A stretch of DNA of 64,000 nt. Source: Metallyticus violacea (Eukaryota > Arthropoda > Insecta > Mantodea > Metallyticidae). The DNA lies in NCBI GenBank assembly GCA_030762175.1, contig CM060831.1, forward strand, positions 1,056,501 through 1,120,500. The letters run 5' to 3'. A model generated the notes under the pieces. That model was not told the origin of the DNA and did no database searches. It saw nothing but the letters and a program-made list of their open reading frames with translations. Positions 1 through 13,113 of this stretch are shown piece after piece. The translations under genes were made by a program, and so were the position numbers. Positions within the stretch are counted from its first letter, which is position 1, and the number at the start of each line of letters is the position of its first letter.

Positions 1-330
1 TATTTAATGACTTGTCACAATTTCATAATGCATGTAATTATTTTGCTTTATTTGGATGTTCCTTAAATGTCATCGAAATAATTACAGTTTTCAAAAGAAC
101 AGCAATGTGAACAAAAGTGTGGTAAAATGTATGTGTTATTTTTGCAATTTGATTAATTCTGTACAAATATGTGACAACTTTATGCATTTGTGCAACATAG
201 AAACAAAAAACAAAATTAACATAGAAATATTTCAATAATTACATAAAATGACACAGTCCTACGTTGATAAAACTTATTTTAATTAGAACATTACAGCATC
301 TAACGACACAACCAAATATGAAATTAATGT
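1..330. other. AT-rich unique flank, no gene seen
   Basis: This is low-complexity AT-rich sequence. Short open frames occur on both strands but overlap each other and show no recognisable protein. I see no gene. Confidence 0.6.
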
Positions 331-2339
331 ACACTACTATCCCGTAAAAGCTATTGCAGGCAATCTCATATCCCGAAATATCACTTGCTATAACAACTCT
401 CCCATCCTATAACATCACTTGCTATAACAACTCTCCTATCCTATAACATCACTTGCTATAACAAGTCTCCCATCCTATAACATCACTTGCTATAACAAGT
501 CTCCCATCCTATAACATCACTTGCTATAACAACCCTCCCATCCTATACCGTCACTTGCTATAATAACTCTCCCATCCTATAACATCACTTGCTATAAAAA
601 CTCTCCTATCCTATAACATCACTAGCTATAACAAATCTGCTATCCTATAACATCACTTGCTATAACAACCCTCCCATCCTATAACATCACTTGCTATAAC
701 AACTATCCCATCCTATAACATCACTTGCTATAATAACCCTCCCATCCTATACCATCACTTGCTATAACAACTATCCCATCCTATACCATCACTTGCTATA
801 AAAACTATCCCATCCTATACCGTCACTTGCTATAACAACTGTCCCATCCTATACCATCACTTGCTATAAAAACTATCCCATCCTATACCGTCACTTGCTA
901 TAACAACTGTCCCATCCTATACCATCACTTGCTATAAAAACTATCCCATCCTATACCGTCACTTGCTATAACAACTCTCCCATCCTATAACATCTCTTGC
1001 TATAACAAGTCTCCCATCCTATACCGTCACTTGCTATAACAACTCTCCCATCCTATAACATCTCTTGCTATAACAAATATCCCATCCTATACCGTCACTT
1101 GCTATAACAACTCTCCCATCCTATAACATCACTTGCTATAACAACCCTCCCATCCTATAACATCACTTGCTATAACAACTATCCCATCCTATACCGTCAC
1201 TTGTTATAACAACTCTCCCATCCTATAACATCACTTGCTATAACAACTATCCCATCCTATACCGTCACTTGTTATAACAACTCTCCCATCCTATAACATC
1301 ACTTGCTATAACAACCCTCCCATCCTATAACATCACTTGCTATAACAACTCTCCCATCCTATAACATCACTTGCTATAACAACTATCCAATCCTATACCG
1401 TCACTTGTTATAACAACTCTCCCATCCTATAACATCACTTGCTATAACAACCATCCCATCCTATACCGTCACTTGTTATAATAACTCTCCCATCCTATAA
1501 CATCACTTGCTATAACAACTCTCCCATCCTATAACATCACTTGCTATAACAACTCTCCCATCCTATAACATCACTTGCTATAACAACTATTCCCATCCTA
1601 TACCGTCACTTGTTATAACAACTCTCCCATCCAATAACATCACTTGCTATAACAACCCTCCCATCCTATACCATCACTTGCTATAACAAGTCTCCCATTC
1701 TATAACATCACTTGCTATAACAACCCTCCCATCCTATAACATCACTACCTATAATAAGTCTCCCATCCTATACCGTCACTTGCTATAACAACCCTCCCAT
1801 CCTATAACATCACTACCTATAACAACTCTCCCATCCTATACCGTCACTTGCTATAACAACTCTCCCATCCTATAACATCACTTGCTATAACAACTCTCCC
1901 ATCCTATACCGTCACTTGCTATAACAACTCTCCCATCCTATAACATCACTTGCTATAACAACCCTCCCATCCTATAACATCACTACCTATAACAACTCTC
2001 CCATCCTATACCGTCACTTGCTATAACAACTCTCCCATCCTATAACATCACTTGCTATAACAACTCTCCCATCCTATACCGTCACTTGCTATAACAACTC
2101 TCCCATCCTATAACATCACTTGCTATAACAACTCTCCCATCCTATACCGTCACTTGCTATAACAACTCTCCCATCCTATACCGTCACTTGTTATAACAAC
2201 TCTCCCATCCTATACCGTCACTTGCTATAACAACTCTCCCATCCTATACCGTCACTTGCTATAACAACTATCCCATCCTATACCTCACTTGTTATATCAA
2301 CTCTCGGATCCTATAACATCACTTGCTATAACAACTCTC

Positions 2340-5325
2340 CCATCCTATACCGTCACTTGTTATAACAACTATCCCATCCTATAACGTCACTTGCTATAAC
2401 AACTCTCCCTTCCTATACCGTCACTTGCTATAACAACTATCCCATCCTATACCGTCACTTGCTATAACAACTATCCCATCCTATACCGTCACTTGCTATA
2501 ACAACTCTCCCATCCTATAACATCACTTGCTATAACAACTATCTCATCCTATACCGTCACTTGTTATAACAACTCTCACATCCTATAACATCACTTGCTA
2601 TAACAATTCTCTCATCCTATAAGATCACTTGCTATAACAACCCTCCCATCCTATACCGTCACTTGTTATAATAACTCTCCCATCCTATAACTTCACTCGC
2701 TATAACAACCCTCCCATCCTATACCGTCACTTGTTATAATAACTCTCCCATCCTATAACTTCACTTGCTATAACAACCCTCCCATCCTATACCGTCACTT
2801 GTTATAATAACTCTCCCATCCTATAACGTCACTTGCTATAACAACTCTCCCATCCTATACCGTCACTTGCTATAACAACTCTCCCATCCTATAACATCAC
2901 TTGCTATAACAACTATCCCATCCTATACCGTCACTTGTTATAACAACTCTCCCATCCTATAACATCACTTGCTATAACAACCCTCCCATCCTATAACATC
3001 ACTTGTTATAATAACTCTCACATCCTATAACATCACTTGCTATAATAACTCTCCCACCCTATAACTTCACTTGCTATAACAACCCTCCCATCCTATAACA
3101 TCCTTGTTATAATAACTCTCCCATCCCATAACTTCACTTGCTATAACAACTATCCCATCCTATACCGTCACTTGCTATAACAACTCTCCCATCCCATAAC
3201 ATCACTTACTATAACAATTATCCCATCCTATAACATCACTTGCTATAACAACTCTCCCATCCTATAACATCACTTGCTATAACAACCCTCCCGTCCTATA
3301 ACATCACTTGCTATAACAACTCTCCCATCCTATAACATCACTTGCTATAACAACCCTCCTAACCTATAACATCACTTGCTATAATAACTCTCCCATCCTA
3401 TAACGTCACTTGCTATAACAACTCTCCCATTCTATACCATCACTTGCTATAATAACTCTCCCATCCTATAACGTCACTTATTATAATAACTCTCCCATCC
3501 TATAACGTCACTTGCTATAACAACTCTCCCATCCTATAACGTCACTTGCTATAACAACTATCCCATCCTATACCATCACTTGCTATAACAACTGTCCCAT
3601 GTTATACCGTCACTTGCTATAACAACTCCCCCATCCTATAACATCTCTTGCTATAACAAGTCTCCCATCCTATAACGTCACTTATTATAAAAACTCTCTC
3701 ATCCTATAACATCACTTGCTATAACAACTCTCCCATCCTATACCATCACTTGCTATAATAACTCTCCCATCCTATAACGTCACTTGCTATAACAACTATC
3801 CCATCCTATAACATCACTTGCTATAACAACCCTCCCATCCTATACCGTCACTTGCTATAACAACTCTCCCATCCTATAACGTCACTTGCTATAACAACTA
3901 TCCCATCCTATACCATCACTTGCTATAACAACTGTCCCATCCTATACCATCACTTGCTATAATAACTCTCCCATCCTATAACGTCACTTATTATAATAAC
4001 TCTCCCATCCTATAACGTCACTTGCTATAACAACTATCCCATCCTATAACATCACTTGCTATAACAACTGTCCCATCCTATACCGTCACTTGCTATAACA
4101 ACTCTCCCATCCTATAACATCTCTTGCTATAACAACTCTCCCATCCTATAACATCACTTGCTATAACAAGTCTCCCATCCTATAACGTCACTTGCTATAA
4201 CAAGTCTCCCATCCTATAACGTCACTTGCTATAACAACCCTCCTATCCTATAACATCACTTGCTATAATAACTCTCCCATCCTATAACGTCACTTGCTAT
4301 AACAACTCTCCCATCCTATAACATCACTTGCTATAACAACCCTCCCATCCTATAACATCACTTGCTATAACAACCCTCCCATCCTATAACATCACTTGCT
4401 ATAACAACCCTCCTATCCTATAACATCACTTGCTATAACAACTATCCCATCCTATACCGTCACTTGCTATAAAAACTCTCCTATCCTATATATATATAAC
4501 AACCCTCCTATCCTATAACATCACTTGCTATAACAACTATCCCATCCTATACCGTCACTTGCTATAAAAACTCTCCTATCCTATACCATCACTTGCTATA
4601 ACAATTCTCCTATCCTATAACATCACTTGCTATAACAACTATCCCATCCTATACCGTCACTTGCTATAAAAACTCTCCTATCCTATAACATCACTTGCTA
4701 TAACAACCCTCCTATCCTATAACATCACTTGTTATAATAACTCTCCCATCCTATAACGTCACTTGCTATAACAACCCTCCTATCCTATAACATCACTTGT
4801 TATAATAACTCTCCCATCCTATAACGTCACTTGCTATAACAACTCTCCTATCCTATAACATCACTTGCTATAACAACTATCCCATCCTATACCGTCACTT
4901 GCTATAAAAACTCTCCTATCCTATAACATCACTTGCTATAACAACCCTCCTATCCTATAACATCACTTATTATAAAAACTCTCCTATCCTATAACATCAC
5001 TTGCTATAACAACCCTCCTATCCTATAACATCACTTGTTATAATAACTTTCCCATCCTATAACGTCACTTGCTATAACAACCCTCCTATCCTATAACATC
5101 ACTTGTTATAATAACTCTCCCATCCTATAACGTCACTTGCTATAACAACCCTCCCGTCCTATAACATCACTTGCTATAACAACTCTCCCATCCTATAAAA
5201 CATCACTTGCTATAACAACCCTCCTATCCTATACCATCACTTATTATAAAAACTCTCCCATCCTATACCGTCACTTGCTATAACAACTCTCCCATTCTAT
5301 AACATCACTTGCTATAACAACTATC
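2340..5325. repeat. Higher-order copy A in the 34-bp array
   Basis: Rare unit variants recur exactly 2,986 bp downstream: CTCCCTTCCT (2405 and 5391), ATCTCATCCT (2541 and 5527) and the TATATATATAAC deletion variant (ctatcctata at 4481 and 7467). This shows that the whole block was duplicated in tandem. Boundaries are estimated from where the two copies stop agreeing. Confidence 0.93.
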
Positions 5326-8323
5326 CCATCCTATACCGTCACTTGTTATAACAACTATCCCATCCTATAACGTCACTTGCTATAACAACTCTCCCTTCCT
5401 ATACCGTCACTTGCTATAACAACTATCCCATCCTATACCGTCACTTGCTATAACAACTATCCCATCCTATACCGTCACTTGCTATAACAACTCTCCCATC
5501 CTATAACATCACTTGCTATAACAACTATCTCATCCTATACCGTCACTTGTTATAACAACTCTCACATCCTATAACATCACTTGCTATAACAATTCTCTCA
5601 TCCTATAAGATCACTTGCTATAACAACCCTCCCATCCTATACCGTCACTTGTTATAATAACTCTCCCATCCTATAACTTCACTCGCTATAACAACCCTCC
5701 CATCCTATACCGTCACTTGTTATAATAACTCTCCCATCCTATAACTTCACTTGCTATAACAACCCTCCCATCCTATACCGTCACTTGTTATAATAACTCT
5801 CCCATCCTATAACGTCACTTGCTATAACAACTCTCCCATCCTATACCGTCACTTGCTATAACAACTCTCCCATCCTATAACATCACTTGCTATAACAACT
5901 ATCCCATCCTATACCGTCACTTGTTATAACAACTCTCCCATCCTATAACATCACTTGCTATAACAACCCTCCCATCCTATAACATCACTTGTTATAATAA
6001 CTCTCACATCCTATAACATCACTTGCTATAATAACTCTCCCACCCTATAACTTCACTTGCTATAACAACCCTCCCATCCTATAACATCCTTGTTATAATA
6101 ACTCTCCCATCCCATAACTTCACTTGCTATAACAACTATCCCATCCTATACCGTCACTTGCTATAACAACTCTCCCATCCCATAACATCACTTACTATAA
6201 CAATTATCCCATCCTATAACATCACTTGCTATAACAACTCTCCCATCCTATAACATCACTTGCTATAACAACCCTCCCGTCCTATAACATCACTTGCTAT
6301 AACAACTCTCCCATCCTATAACATCACTTGCTATAACAACCCTCCTAACCTATAACATCACTTGCTATAATAACTCTCCCATCCTATAACGTCACTTGCT
6401 ATAACAACTCTCCCATTCTATACCATCACTTGCTATAATAACTCTCCCATCCTATAACGTCACTTATTATAATAACTCTCCCATCCTATAACGTCACTTG
6501 CTATAACAACTCTCCCATCCTATAACGTCACTTGCTATAACAACTATCCCATCCTATACCATCACTTGCTATAACAACTGTCCCATGTTATACCGTCACT
6601 TGCTATAACAACTCCCCCATCCTATAACATCTCTTGCTATAACAAGTCTCCCATCCTATAACGTCACTTATTATAAAAACTCTCTCATCCTATAACATCA
6701 CTTGCTATAACAACTCTCCCATCCTATACCATCACTTGCTATAATAACTCTCCCATCCTATAACGTCACTTGCTATAACAACTATCCCATCCTATAACAT
6801 CACTTGCTATAACAACCCTCCCATCCTATACCGTCACTTGCTATAACAACTCTCCCATCCTATAACGTCACTTGCTATAACAACTATCCCATCCTATACC
6901 ATCACTTGCTATAACAACTGTCCCATCCTATACCATCACTTGCTATAATAACTCTCCCATCCTATAACGTCACTTATTATAATAACTCTCCCATCCTATA
7001 ACGTCACTTGCTATAACAACTATCCCATCCTATAACATCACTTGCTATAACAACTGTCCCATCCTATACCGTCACTTGCTATAACAACTCTCCCATCCTA
7101 TAACATCTCTTGCTATAACAACTCTCCCATCCTATAACATCACTTGCTATAACAAGTCTCCCATCCTATAACGTCACTTGCTATAACAAGTCTCCCATCC
7201 TATAACGTCACTTGCTATAACAACCCTCCTATCCTATAACATCACTTGCTATAATAACTCTCCCATCCTATAACGTCACTTGCTATAACAACTCTCCCAT
7301 CCTATAACATCACTTGCTATAACAACCCTCCCATCCTATAACATCACTTGCTATAACAACCCTCCCATCCTATAACATCACTTGCTATAACAACCCTCCT
7401 ATCCTATAACATCACTTGCTATAACAACTATCCCATCCTATACCGTCACTTGCTATAAAAACTCTCCTATCCTATATATATATAACAACCCTCCTATCCT
7501 ATAACATCACTTGCTATAACAACTATCCCATCCTATACCGTCACTTGCTATAAAAACTCTCCTATCCTATACCATCACTTGCTATAACAATTCTCCTATC
7601 CTATAACATCACTTGCTATAACAACTATCCCATCCTATACCGTCACTTGCTATAAAAACTCTCCTATCCTATAACATCACTTGCTATAACAACCCTCCTA
7701 TCCTATAACATCACTTGTTATAATAACTCTCCCATCCTATAACGTCACTTGCTATAACAACCCTCCTATCCTATAACATCACTTGTTATAATAACTCTCC
7801 CATCCTATAACGTCACTTGCTATAACAACTCTCCTATCCTATAACATCACTTGCTATAACAACTATCCCATCCTATACCGTCACTTGCTATAAAAACTCT
7901 CCTATCCTATAACATCACTTGCTATAACAACCCTCCTATCCTATAACATCACTTATTATAAAAACTCTCCTATCCTATAACATCACTTGCTATAACAACC
8001 CTCCTATCCTATAACATCACTTGTTATAATAACTTTCCCATCCTATAACGTCACTTGCTATAACAACCCTCCTATCCTATAACATCACTTGTTATAATAA
8101 CTCTCCCATCCTATAACGTCACTTGCTATAACAACCCTCCCGTCCTATAACATCACTTGCTATAACAACTCTCCCATCCTATAAAACATCACTTGCTATA
8201 ACAACCCTCCTATCCTATACCATCACTTATTATAAAAACTCTCCCATCCTATACCGTCACTTGCTATAACAACTCTCCCATTCTATAACATCACTTGCTA
8301 TAACAACTATCCCATCCTATACC
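5326..8323. repeat. Higher-order copy B in the 34-bp array
   Basis: This is the second copy of the 2,986-bp block. Agreement with copy A ends at 8324, where ACCATC replaces ACCGTC (5338 in the other copy). The two copies look nearly identical by eye, so the duplication is recent or has been homogenised, although assembly error cannot be excluded. Confidence 0.92.
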
Positions 8324-8490
8324 ATCACTTATTATAAAAACTCTCCTATCCTATAACATCACTTGCTATAACAAATCTGCTATCCTATACCATCACTTAT
8401 TATAAAAACTCTCCCATCCTATACCATCACTTATTATAAAAACTCTCCCATCCTATACCATCACTGATTATAAAAACTCTCCCATCCTAT

Positions 8491-8890
8491 AACATCACTT
8501 GCTATAACAACCCTCCTATCCTATAACATCACTTGTTATAATAACTCTCCCATCCTATAACGTCACTTGCTATAACAACCCTCCTATCCTATAACATCAC
8601 TTGTTATAATAACTCTCCCATCCTATAACGTCACTTGCTATAACAACTCTCCTATCCTATAACATCACTTGCTATAACAACTATCCCATCCTATACCGTC
8701 ACTTGCTATAAAAACTCTCCTATCCTATAACATCACTTGCTATAACAACCCTCCTATCCTATAACATCACTTATTATAAAAACTCTCCTATCCTATAACA
8801 TCACTTGCTATAACAACCCTCCTATCCTATAACATCACTTGTTATAATAACTTTCCCATCCTATAACGTCACTTGCTATAACAACCCTCC
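8491..8890. repeat. Third partial copy of a sub-block of the 34-bp array
   Basis: The unit order here, including the rare variant CTTTCCCATC at 8851, matches copy B 818 bp upstream (8033) and copy A at 5047. Separately, the CTGATTA variant at 8464 recurs at 9450, 986 bp later. Duplications of several sizes are therefore superimposed. Confidence 0.8.
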
Positions 8891-9850
8891 CGTCCTATAA
8901 CATCACTTGCTATAACAAATCTGCTATCCTATACCATCACTTATTATAAAAACTCTCCCATCCTATACCATCACTTATTATAAAAACTCTCCCATCCTAT
9001 AACGTCACTTGCTATAACAACTCTCCCATTCTATAACATCACTTGCTATAACAACTATCCCATTCTATACCATCACTTGTTATAATAACTCTCCCATCCT
9101 ATAACGTCACTTGCTATAACAACCCTCCTATCCTATACCATCACTCATTATAAAAACTCTCCCATCCTATACCGTCACTTGCTATAACAACTCTCCCATT
9201 CTATAACATCACTTGCTATAACAACTATCCCATCCTATACCATCACTTATTATAAAAACTCTCCTATCCTATAACATCACTTGCTATAACAACTCTCCTA
9301 TCCTATACCATCACTTATTATAAAAACTCTCCTATCCTATAACATCACTTGCTATAACAAATCTGCTATCCTATACCATCACTTATTATAAAAACTCTCC
9401 CATCCTATACCATCACTTATTATAAAAACTCTCCCATCCTATACCATCACTGATTATAAAAACTCTCCCATCCTATAACATCATTTGCTATAACAACTCT
9501 CCTATCCTAAAACATTACTTACTATAACTACTTCCTTATGCTATAAAATCCCTTCCTAGAGCAACTCTCTTATATAGGAATATCCTTTGCTATAGCAACT
9601 CTTCTATTCTATAACATCCTTTGCTATAACAACCTTCCTTCCTATCTTATAACTTCCCCTACTATAGCATTACTTGCTATAGCAACATTCCTATCATATA
9701 ACATTCTTTGGTATAACAACCTTCATATCTTATAACTTCCCCTACTATAGCAACTCCCTTATCCTATAACATCCCTTGCTATGGCAATTCGTTTTTCCTG
9801 TAACATCCCTGGCTATAGCAACTCTCATATCCCGGAACATCCCTGTGGGA

Positions 9851-11050
9851 TAAATCCGGCAGCAGACACAGCGCGTGCCGCCGCAGGTGTGGCGTCAAGA
9901 AGCGTTGTGCTCTACACGGGTCGGTGCGTTACCGGTAATAACATCTTGGGAATCACGGGTCGCTGCTTGGTTGTTTCAGTGGCGGATTGGTTTATGCTGA
10001 TTTCCCTATCGGGCAACTTTTTGGGTCATCACAGAAGATTCAGCTTTTGATCGAGATATAAAGGAACCATGTGCTTGTCAAGTAGCATGTGATTTGTGGA
10101 AACTGCACCTAGCAGAACTTTCCCGACACTGATGTCGTGTGCGACACTGGCAACAGACTCTCAAGATGGGCACAAACCCGGAACGGAACGGTATAAAGAC
10201 CGTTCTCTGTCTCTCTCGCTCGTTAGATCCACCAAACTAACAAACTTATGGCTGTGAGGAGAGGGGATGTATCGCGCTCTGTTAGTCATTTGTTGCGAAG
10301 CATGTCGACACGAGTCCCTCTGTGTGGAAGACAATGGTTAACAATGGCACGAGCCACCAGAAGATTTCCTCTTCACGCACGCCACTTAAACAAGACGTGA
10401 TTCACAGTTGGTACACCTGCTTCTTGCCTTGATCATAGCTGTGATACACAACAGTTTTCCCCAAGGTCGTTATTAAGGCTGATATCAGGATTTGGCACGT
10501 TTACGTAAGTGGCCTTCCAGAGGCACTTTTAGGGGTAGAAGTGACGTGACGGTGGTTAGTTGAAAGTTTCGGTCATACCAAGAGGGTTACCCCAAAACTT
10601 CACAAGGAGACAGAGAGAGGTTATTTTACTGTTTGCATGTGTGAGTTGTTGACGTGAAACGGTTGTTACCTCATTGGAGACAAGATGGTGGGTGTGGCTC
10701 AACCCTTTGTTTGCCTGCCAATAACGTCGGCTTACACCGCCTCCTGCACTCTCATAATTATACAACTTGCCCACCAATCACAACGACCCCATTGGTTTAA
10801 ATAAATAAATCAGCTTTGTTTATATTCTGGGGATCAAACCCGCAACACAAGTCACTGGAACGAACCCAAGCTTTCTGCTACATAAAACAACCAAGCCTTC
10901 AGTTTCCAGGACGTTGATAAACATGAACAGCATCGACACCCTCTAACAGTTTCATGGCAATATTTTGTTAAGGGTCAATATTGTTGATAAGCTTGATTCT
11001 TGTAACGGTTTTGCTCAAATTTTCAAACAAATGCAACGTGCATTTCTCTA
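9851..11050. other. More GC-rich unique region, no gene assigned
   Basis: Base composition rises sharply after the array, with CpG-containing stretches between about 9840 and 10500. An 89-residue frame (9781-10050) begins inside decayed array units and matches nothing I recognise. The TATA-like site at 10191 and the base composition could fit an LTR or a promoter fragment, but no paired repeat was found. No gene is supported. Confidence 0.45.
10191..10200 (+). promoter_or_regulatory. TATA-like box in GC-rich context (tentative)
   Basis: GTATAAAGAC lies in a GC-rich context and is followed within about 30 bp by a CT-rich tract (CTCTGTCTCTCTCGCTCG). This resembles an arthropod core promoter or retroelement LTR promoter, but no transcript unit follows. 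Chance occurrence is quite possible. Confidence 0.2.
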
Positions 11051-11059
11051 TTGGCAGCT

Positions 11060-11530
11060 GGTGTAACACGTTTCGTAGAAATGGATAAAGACAGTGATGT
11101 ACAATGATAAACCATATTTATTTAAAAATTTGACTGCAGCTGAAGGAAGTTCATGGGGACTCAAGATCGTTTATTAAATGGATAAATGAATTTAAACTTG
11201 CCCTTACGAGCACTGCTAACGCTTCTGAAGAAATTGTCGATATTGATAGAAGATCGTAGCATTCGTCAGATTGCTGGCATGTTAGGTATGTCACCTGGAC
11301 GCGTACATGAACTTCTGCATATGAAGAAGCTGAGGTGTTGCGTTTGTTGACTCCACACCAAAACACTCGAGAAAGAAAATTTCAAAATAGTGTTTGGAAA
11401 AATTGCAGTCTAATTCGAACAATTTTTGGCATCGTTTTGTGATTGTATATGAAACTTGAATCCACACTACACTCCAGAGGCAAAACGGCAGTCAAAACGG
11501 TGGGTTGGCGAAGGTAAAAGTCGTGGGAAA
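11060..11530 (+). pseudogene. Degenerate mariner transposase, N-terminal half
   Basis: Reading across frameshifts on the + strand gives typical mariner segments in the right order: YLFKNLTAAE near 11110, then IRQIAGMLGMSPGRVHELL near 11260-11320, which is the second helix-turn-helix region, and LNPHYTPEAKRQSKRW near 11455-11505. The last matches the family's HHYTPETKxQSxxW block after the first catalytic Asp. A functional mariner transposase of about 345 residues cuts and pastes its own element at TA sites. This copy has several stops and frameshifts and nothing recognisable after about 11530, so it is 3'-truncated. The terminal repeats are not identifiable. Confidence 0.75.
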
Positions 11531-12040
11531 AAAGACTGAAAATCCAATTTAAATAAAAAGCTTGACAATTTAGTTACTGAGGAAGAAATTGATTACATTA
11601 TAACTTTCCCCTCCCAATTTGAAACTTCAAATGAACCTCTACCTTATAATATTTAAATGGTAAGGAAGCTGCGATTGTTATTAAGGCATTGTTCACTATC
11701 GTTAAAGTATCTGTACTGCAGCTTTCTCCCCACATTCCTTGGTATCAGGAAGTCCAAACATGTAGTTTTCTCATTCCTGTAGATATATCGCGTTCGTTAC
11801 ATCTTGCATAATTTATTGGAGGAATATTGCAGCGAATAACGTTACTTGAACTGTCGTCTTTTAAAAAAGCGGTGTATATAACTCTCTTACCTGAAACGGA
11901 AAATCTCCAAGAGTTAAAGAGAAAGTGGAGAAAGTTGGGGAACATATTTTACTGTTATTTTGGGCAATTACTGTGCCAATGTCTTAAAAAATCATTGTGC
12001 CATTAAAAAAAAATATTTAAGGGAGGCATAAGCGAAATGG
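11531..12040. other. Spacer between two mariner remnants
   Basis: AT-rich sequence. A 66-residue minus-strand frame (11745-11945) resembles no family I know. It could include badly decayed transposon sequence, but I see nothing definable. Confidence 0.5.
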
Positions 12041-12680
12041 TATGAGGGCTATTTGAAAAGTTCTCGGAATGACCCACAAATTGCAGCAGCAGATCCAAAG
12101 CAGTTTTGTTCTTCCAAAGAAACATTTGTGCAATAATACGTTTTAGTAGCTATAGCTGTTTGTTGCAGGTGAGGTTATTAAGTACTTGCTAAAGAGCGGT
12201 ATGAATACAGATACGACAAACACTGTAGGGGACTCTGCATCGTCATTTCAACCGTTTCTAAGTGGACCACGCAGTTTAAACACAACCGTGAAAGCTTGGA
12301 AAATGACCCACGCAGTGGACGACCAAAATCTATTACCTGGGAAATTATCGATAAGGTGCATGACGTGGTTTTGGAGGATCGGCGATTAAAAGTGTCTGAA
12401 ATTGCTGAAGCTCTGAGTATTTCAGCGGAACGCATATTTCACATTTTGAGGGAAGAGTTGTCGGTAACATGGGGGCCACGACTGCTGACTCAAAACAGAG
12501 TGCAATTCTCTCAGCAAAGTTTAGAGAGGTACCGTCGATTTGTGGGGTGCACTGCTACAAGCCTGAAACAAAACAGCAGTCTAAACAATTAAACATCACA
12601 CTTCTTCACCAGTATGTGAAATCGGCCGGGGACATAATCGCGTCGGTTTTTACTAATGGAGCGTATTGGACCTACTGAAG
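12041..12680 (+). pseudogene. Mariner transposase remnant, 3'-truncated
   Basis: The start TATGAGGGCTATTTGAAAAG has the look of a mariner terminal repeat. Coding begins near 12170 (GEVIKYL), loses frame, and the best stretch is 12296-12592: ENDPRSGRPKS, then the helix-turn-helix KVSEIAEALSISAERIFHIL, then WGPRLLT, the conserved WVPRLLT block. HCYKPETKQQSKQ near 12550 and SAGDIIASVF near 12620 follow in another frame; the family consensus has HHYTPETKQQSKQW and SAGKVMASVFW. The sequence then loses identity and the second and third catalytic Asp regions are missing. It belongs to the same broad lineage as the 11.1-kb remnant but is a separate insertion. Confidence 0.88.
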
Positions 12681-13073
12681 TACATAAATTGAAAACGAAT
12701 AGGGAACTTAATGTTAAAAATCGGGTCTCGCATTTCTCTTCCGGTGATCATGCGCCGTCCAACCGTCACAAGAGAAAAGATGTGTGAAGCACACGTGACT
12801 GTCACAACAACAGTACTGTCTCGCACTTCCCTTGAGAAGAAATATTTCCTATTTCTGAAATAAACGTATCTTTTTTCTGAAAGTACAAAAACTACGAGAA
12901 TGAAATATTGCACACATTTAGCTGTAATTGCTCTAATTTGACCTAGGTATTTTTAAATGGATTTCAATTAGAATGTGGTTTTGCACATTTTTGAACTTAA
13001 AATGTCTTCTAAATGAAATTTAAGATAAAAGTATTAAAAATCCAAGGTTTATCTAGGCAATGACCTAAGTTAC

Positions 13074-13113
<40 letters not shown>

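Larger units (their letters stand above)
331..9850. repeat. 34-bp minisatellite array, ~270 units
   Basis: Near-canonical units run from about 366 to 9515. The unit is CCTATAACATCACTTGC followed by TATAACAACTCTCCCAT, 34 bp in all, with variants such as ACCGTC for AACATC, TTGTT for TTGCT and ACTATCC or ACCCTCC for ACTCTCC. Each unit is made of two related 17-bp halves that share CTATAACA, so the array looks dimeric. The first unit or two (331-365) and the last ~330 bp (9520-9850) are clearly decayed. The consensus carries TAA stops, and no long reading frame crosses the array. It could be a satellite-like heterochromatic block or a locally expanded minisatellite; the sequence cannot decide. 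Confidence 0.97.

Noticed and set aside
331..9850. CRISPR-like array of direct repeats
   Set aside because: The repeat is continuous with no unique spacers, units vary in many positions, and the setting is eukaryotic transposon-rich DNA.
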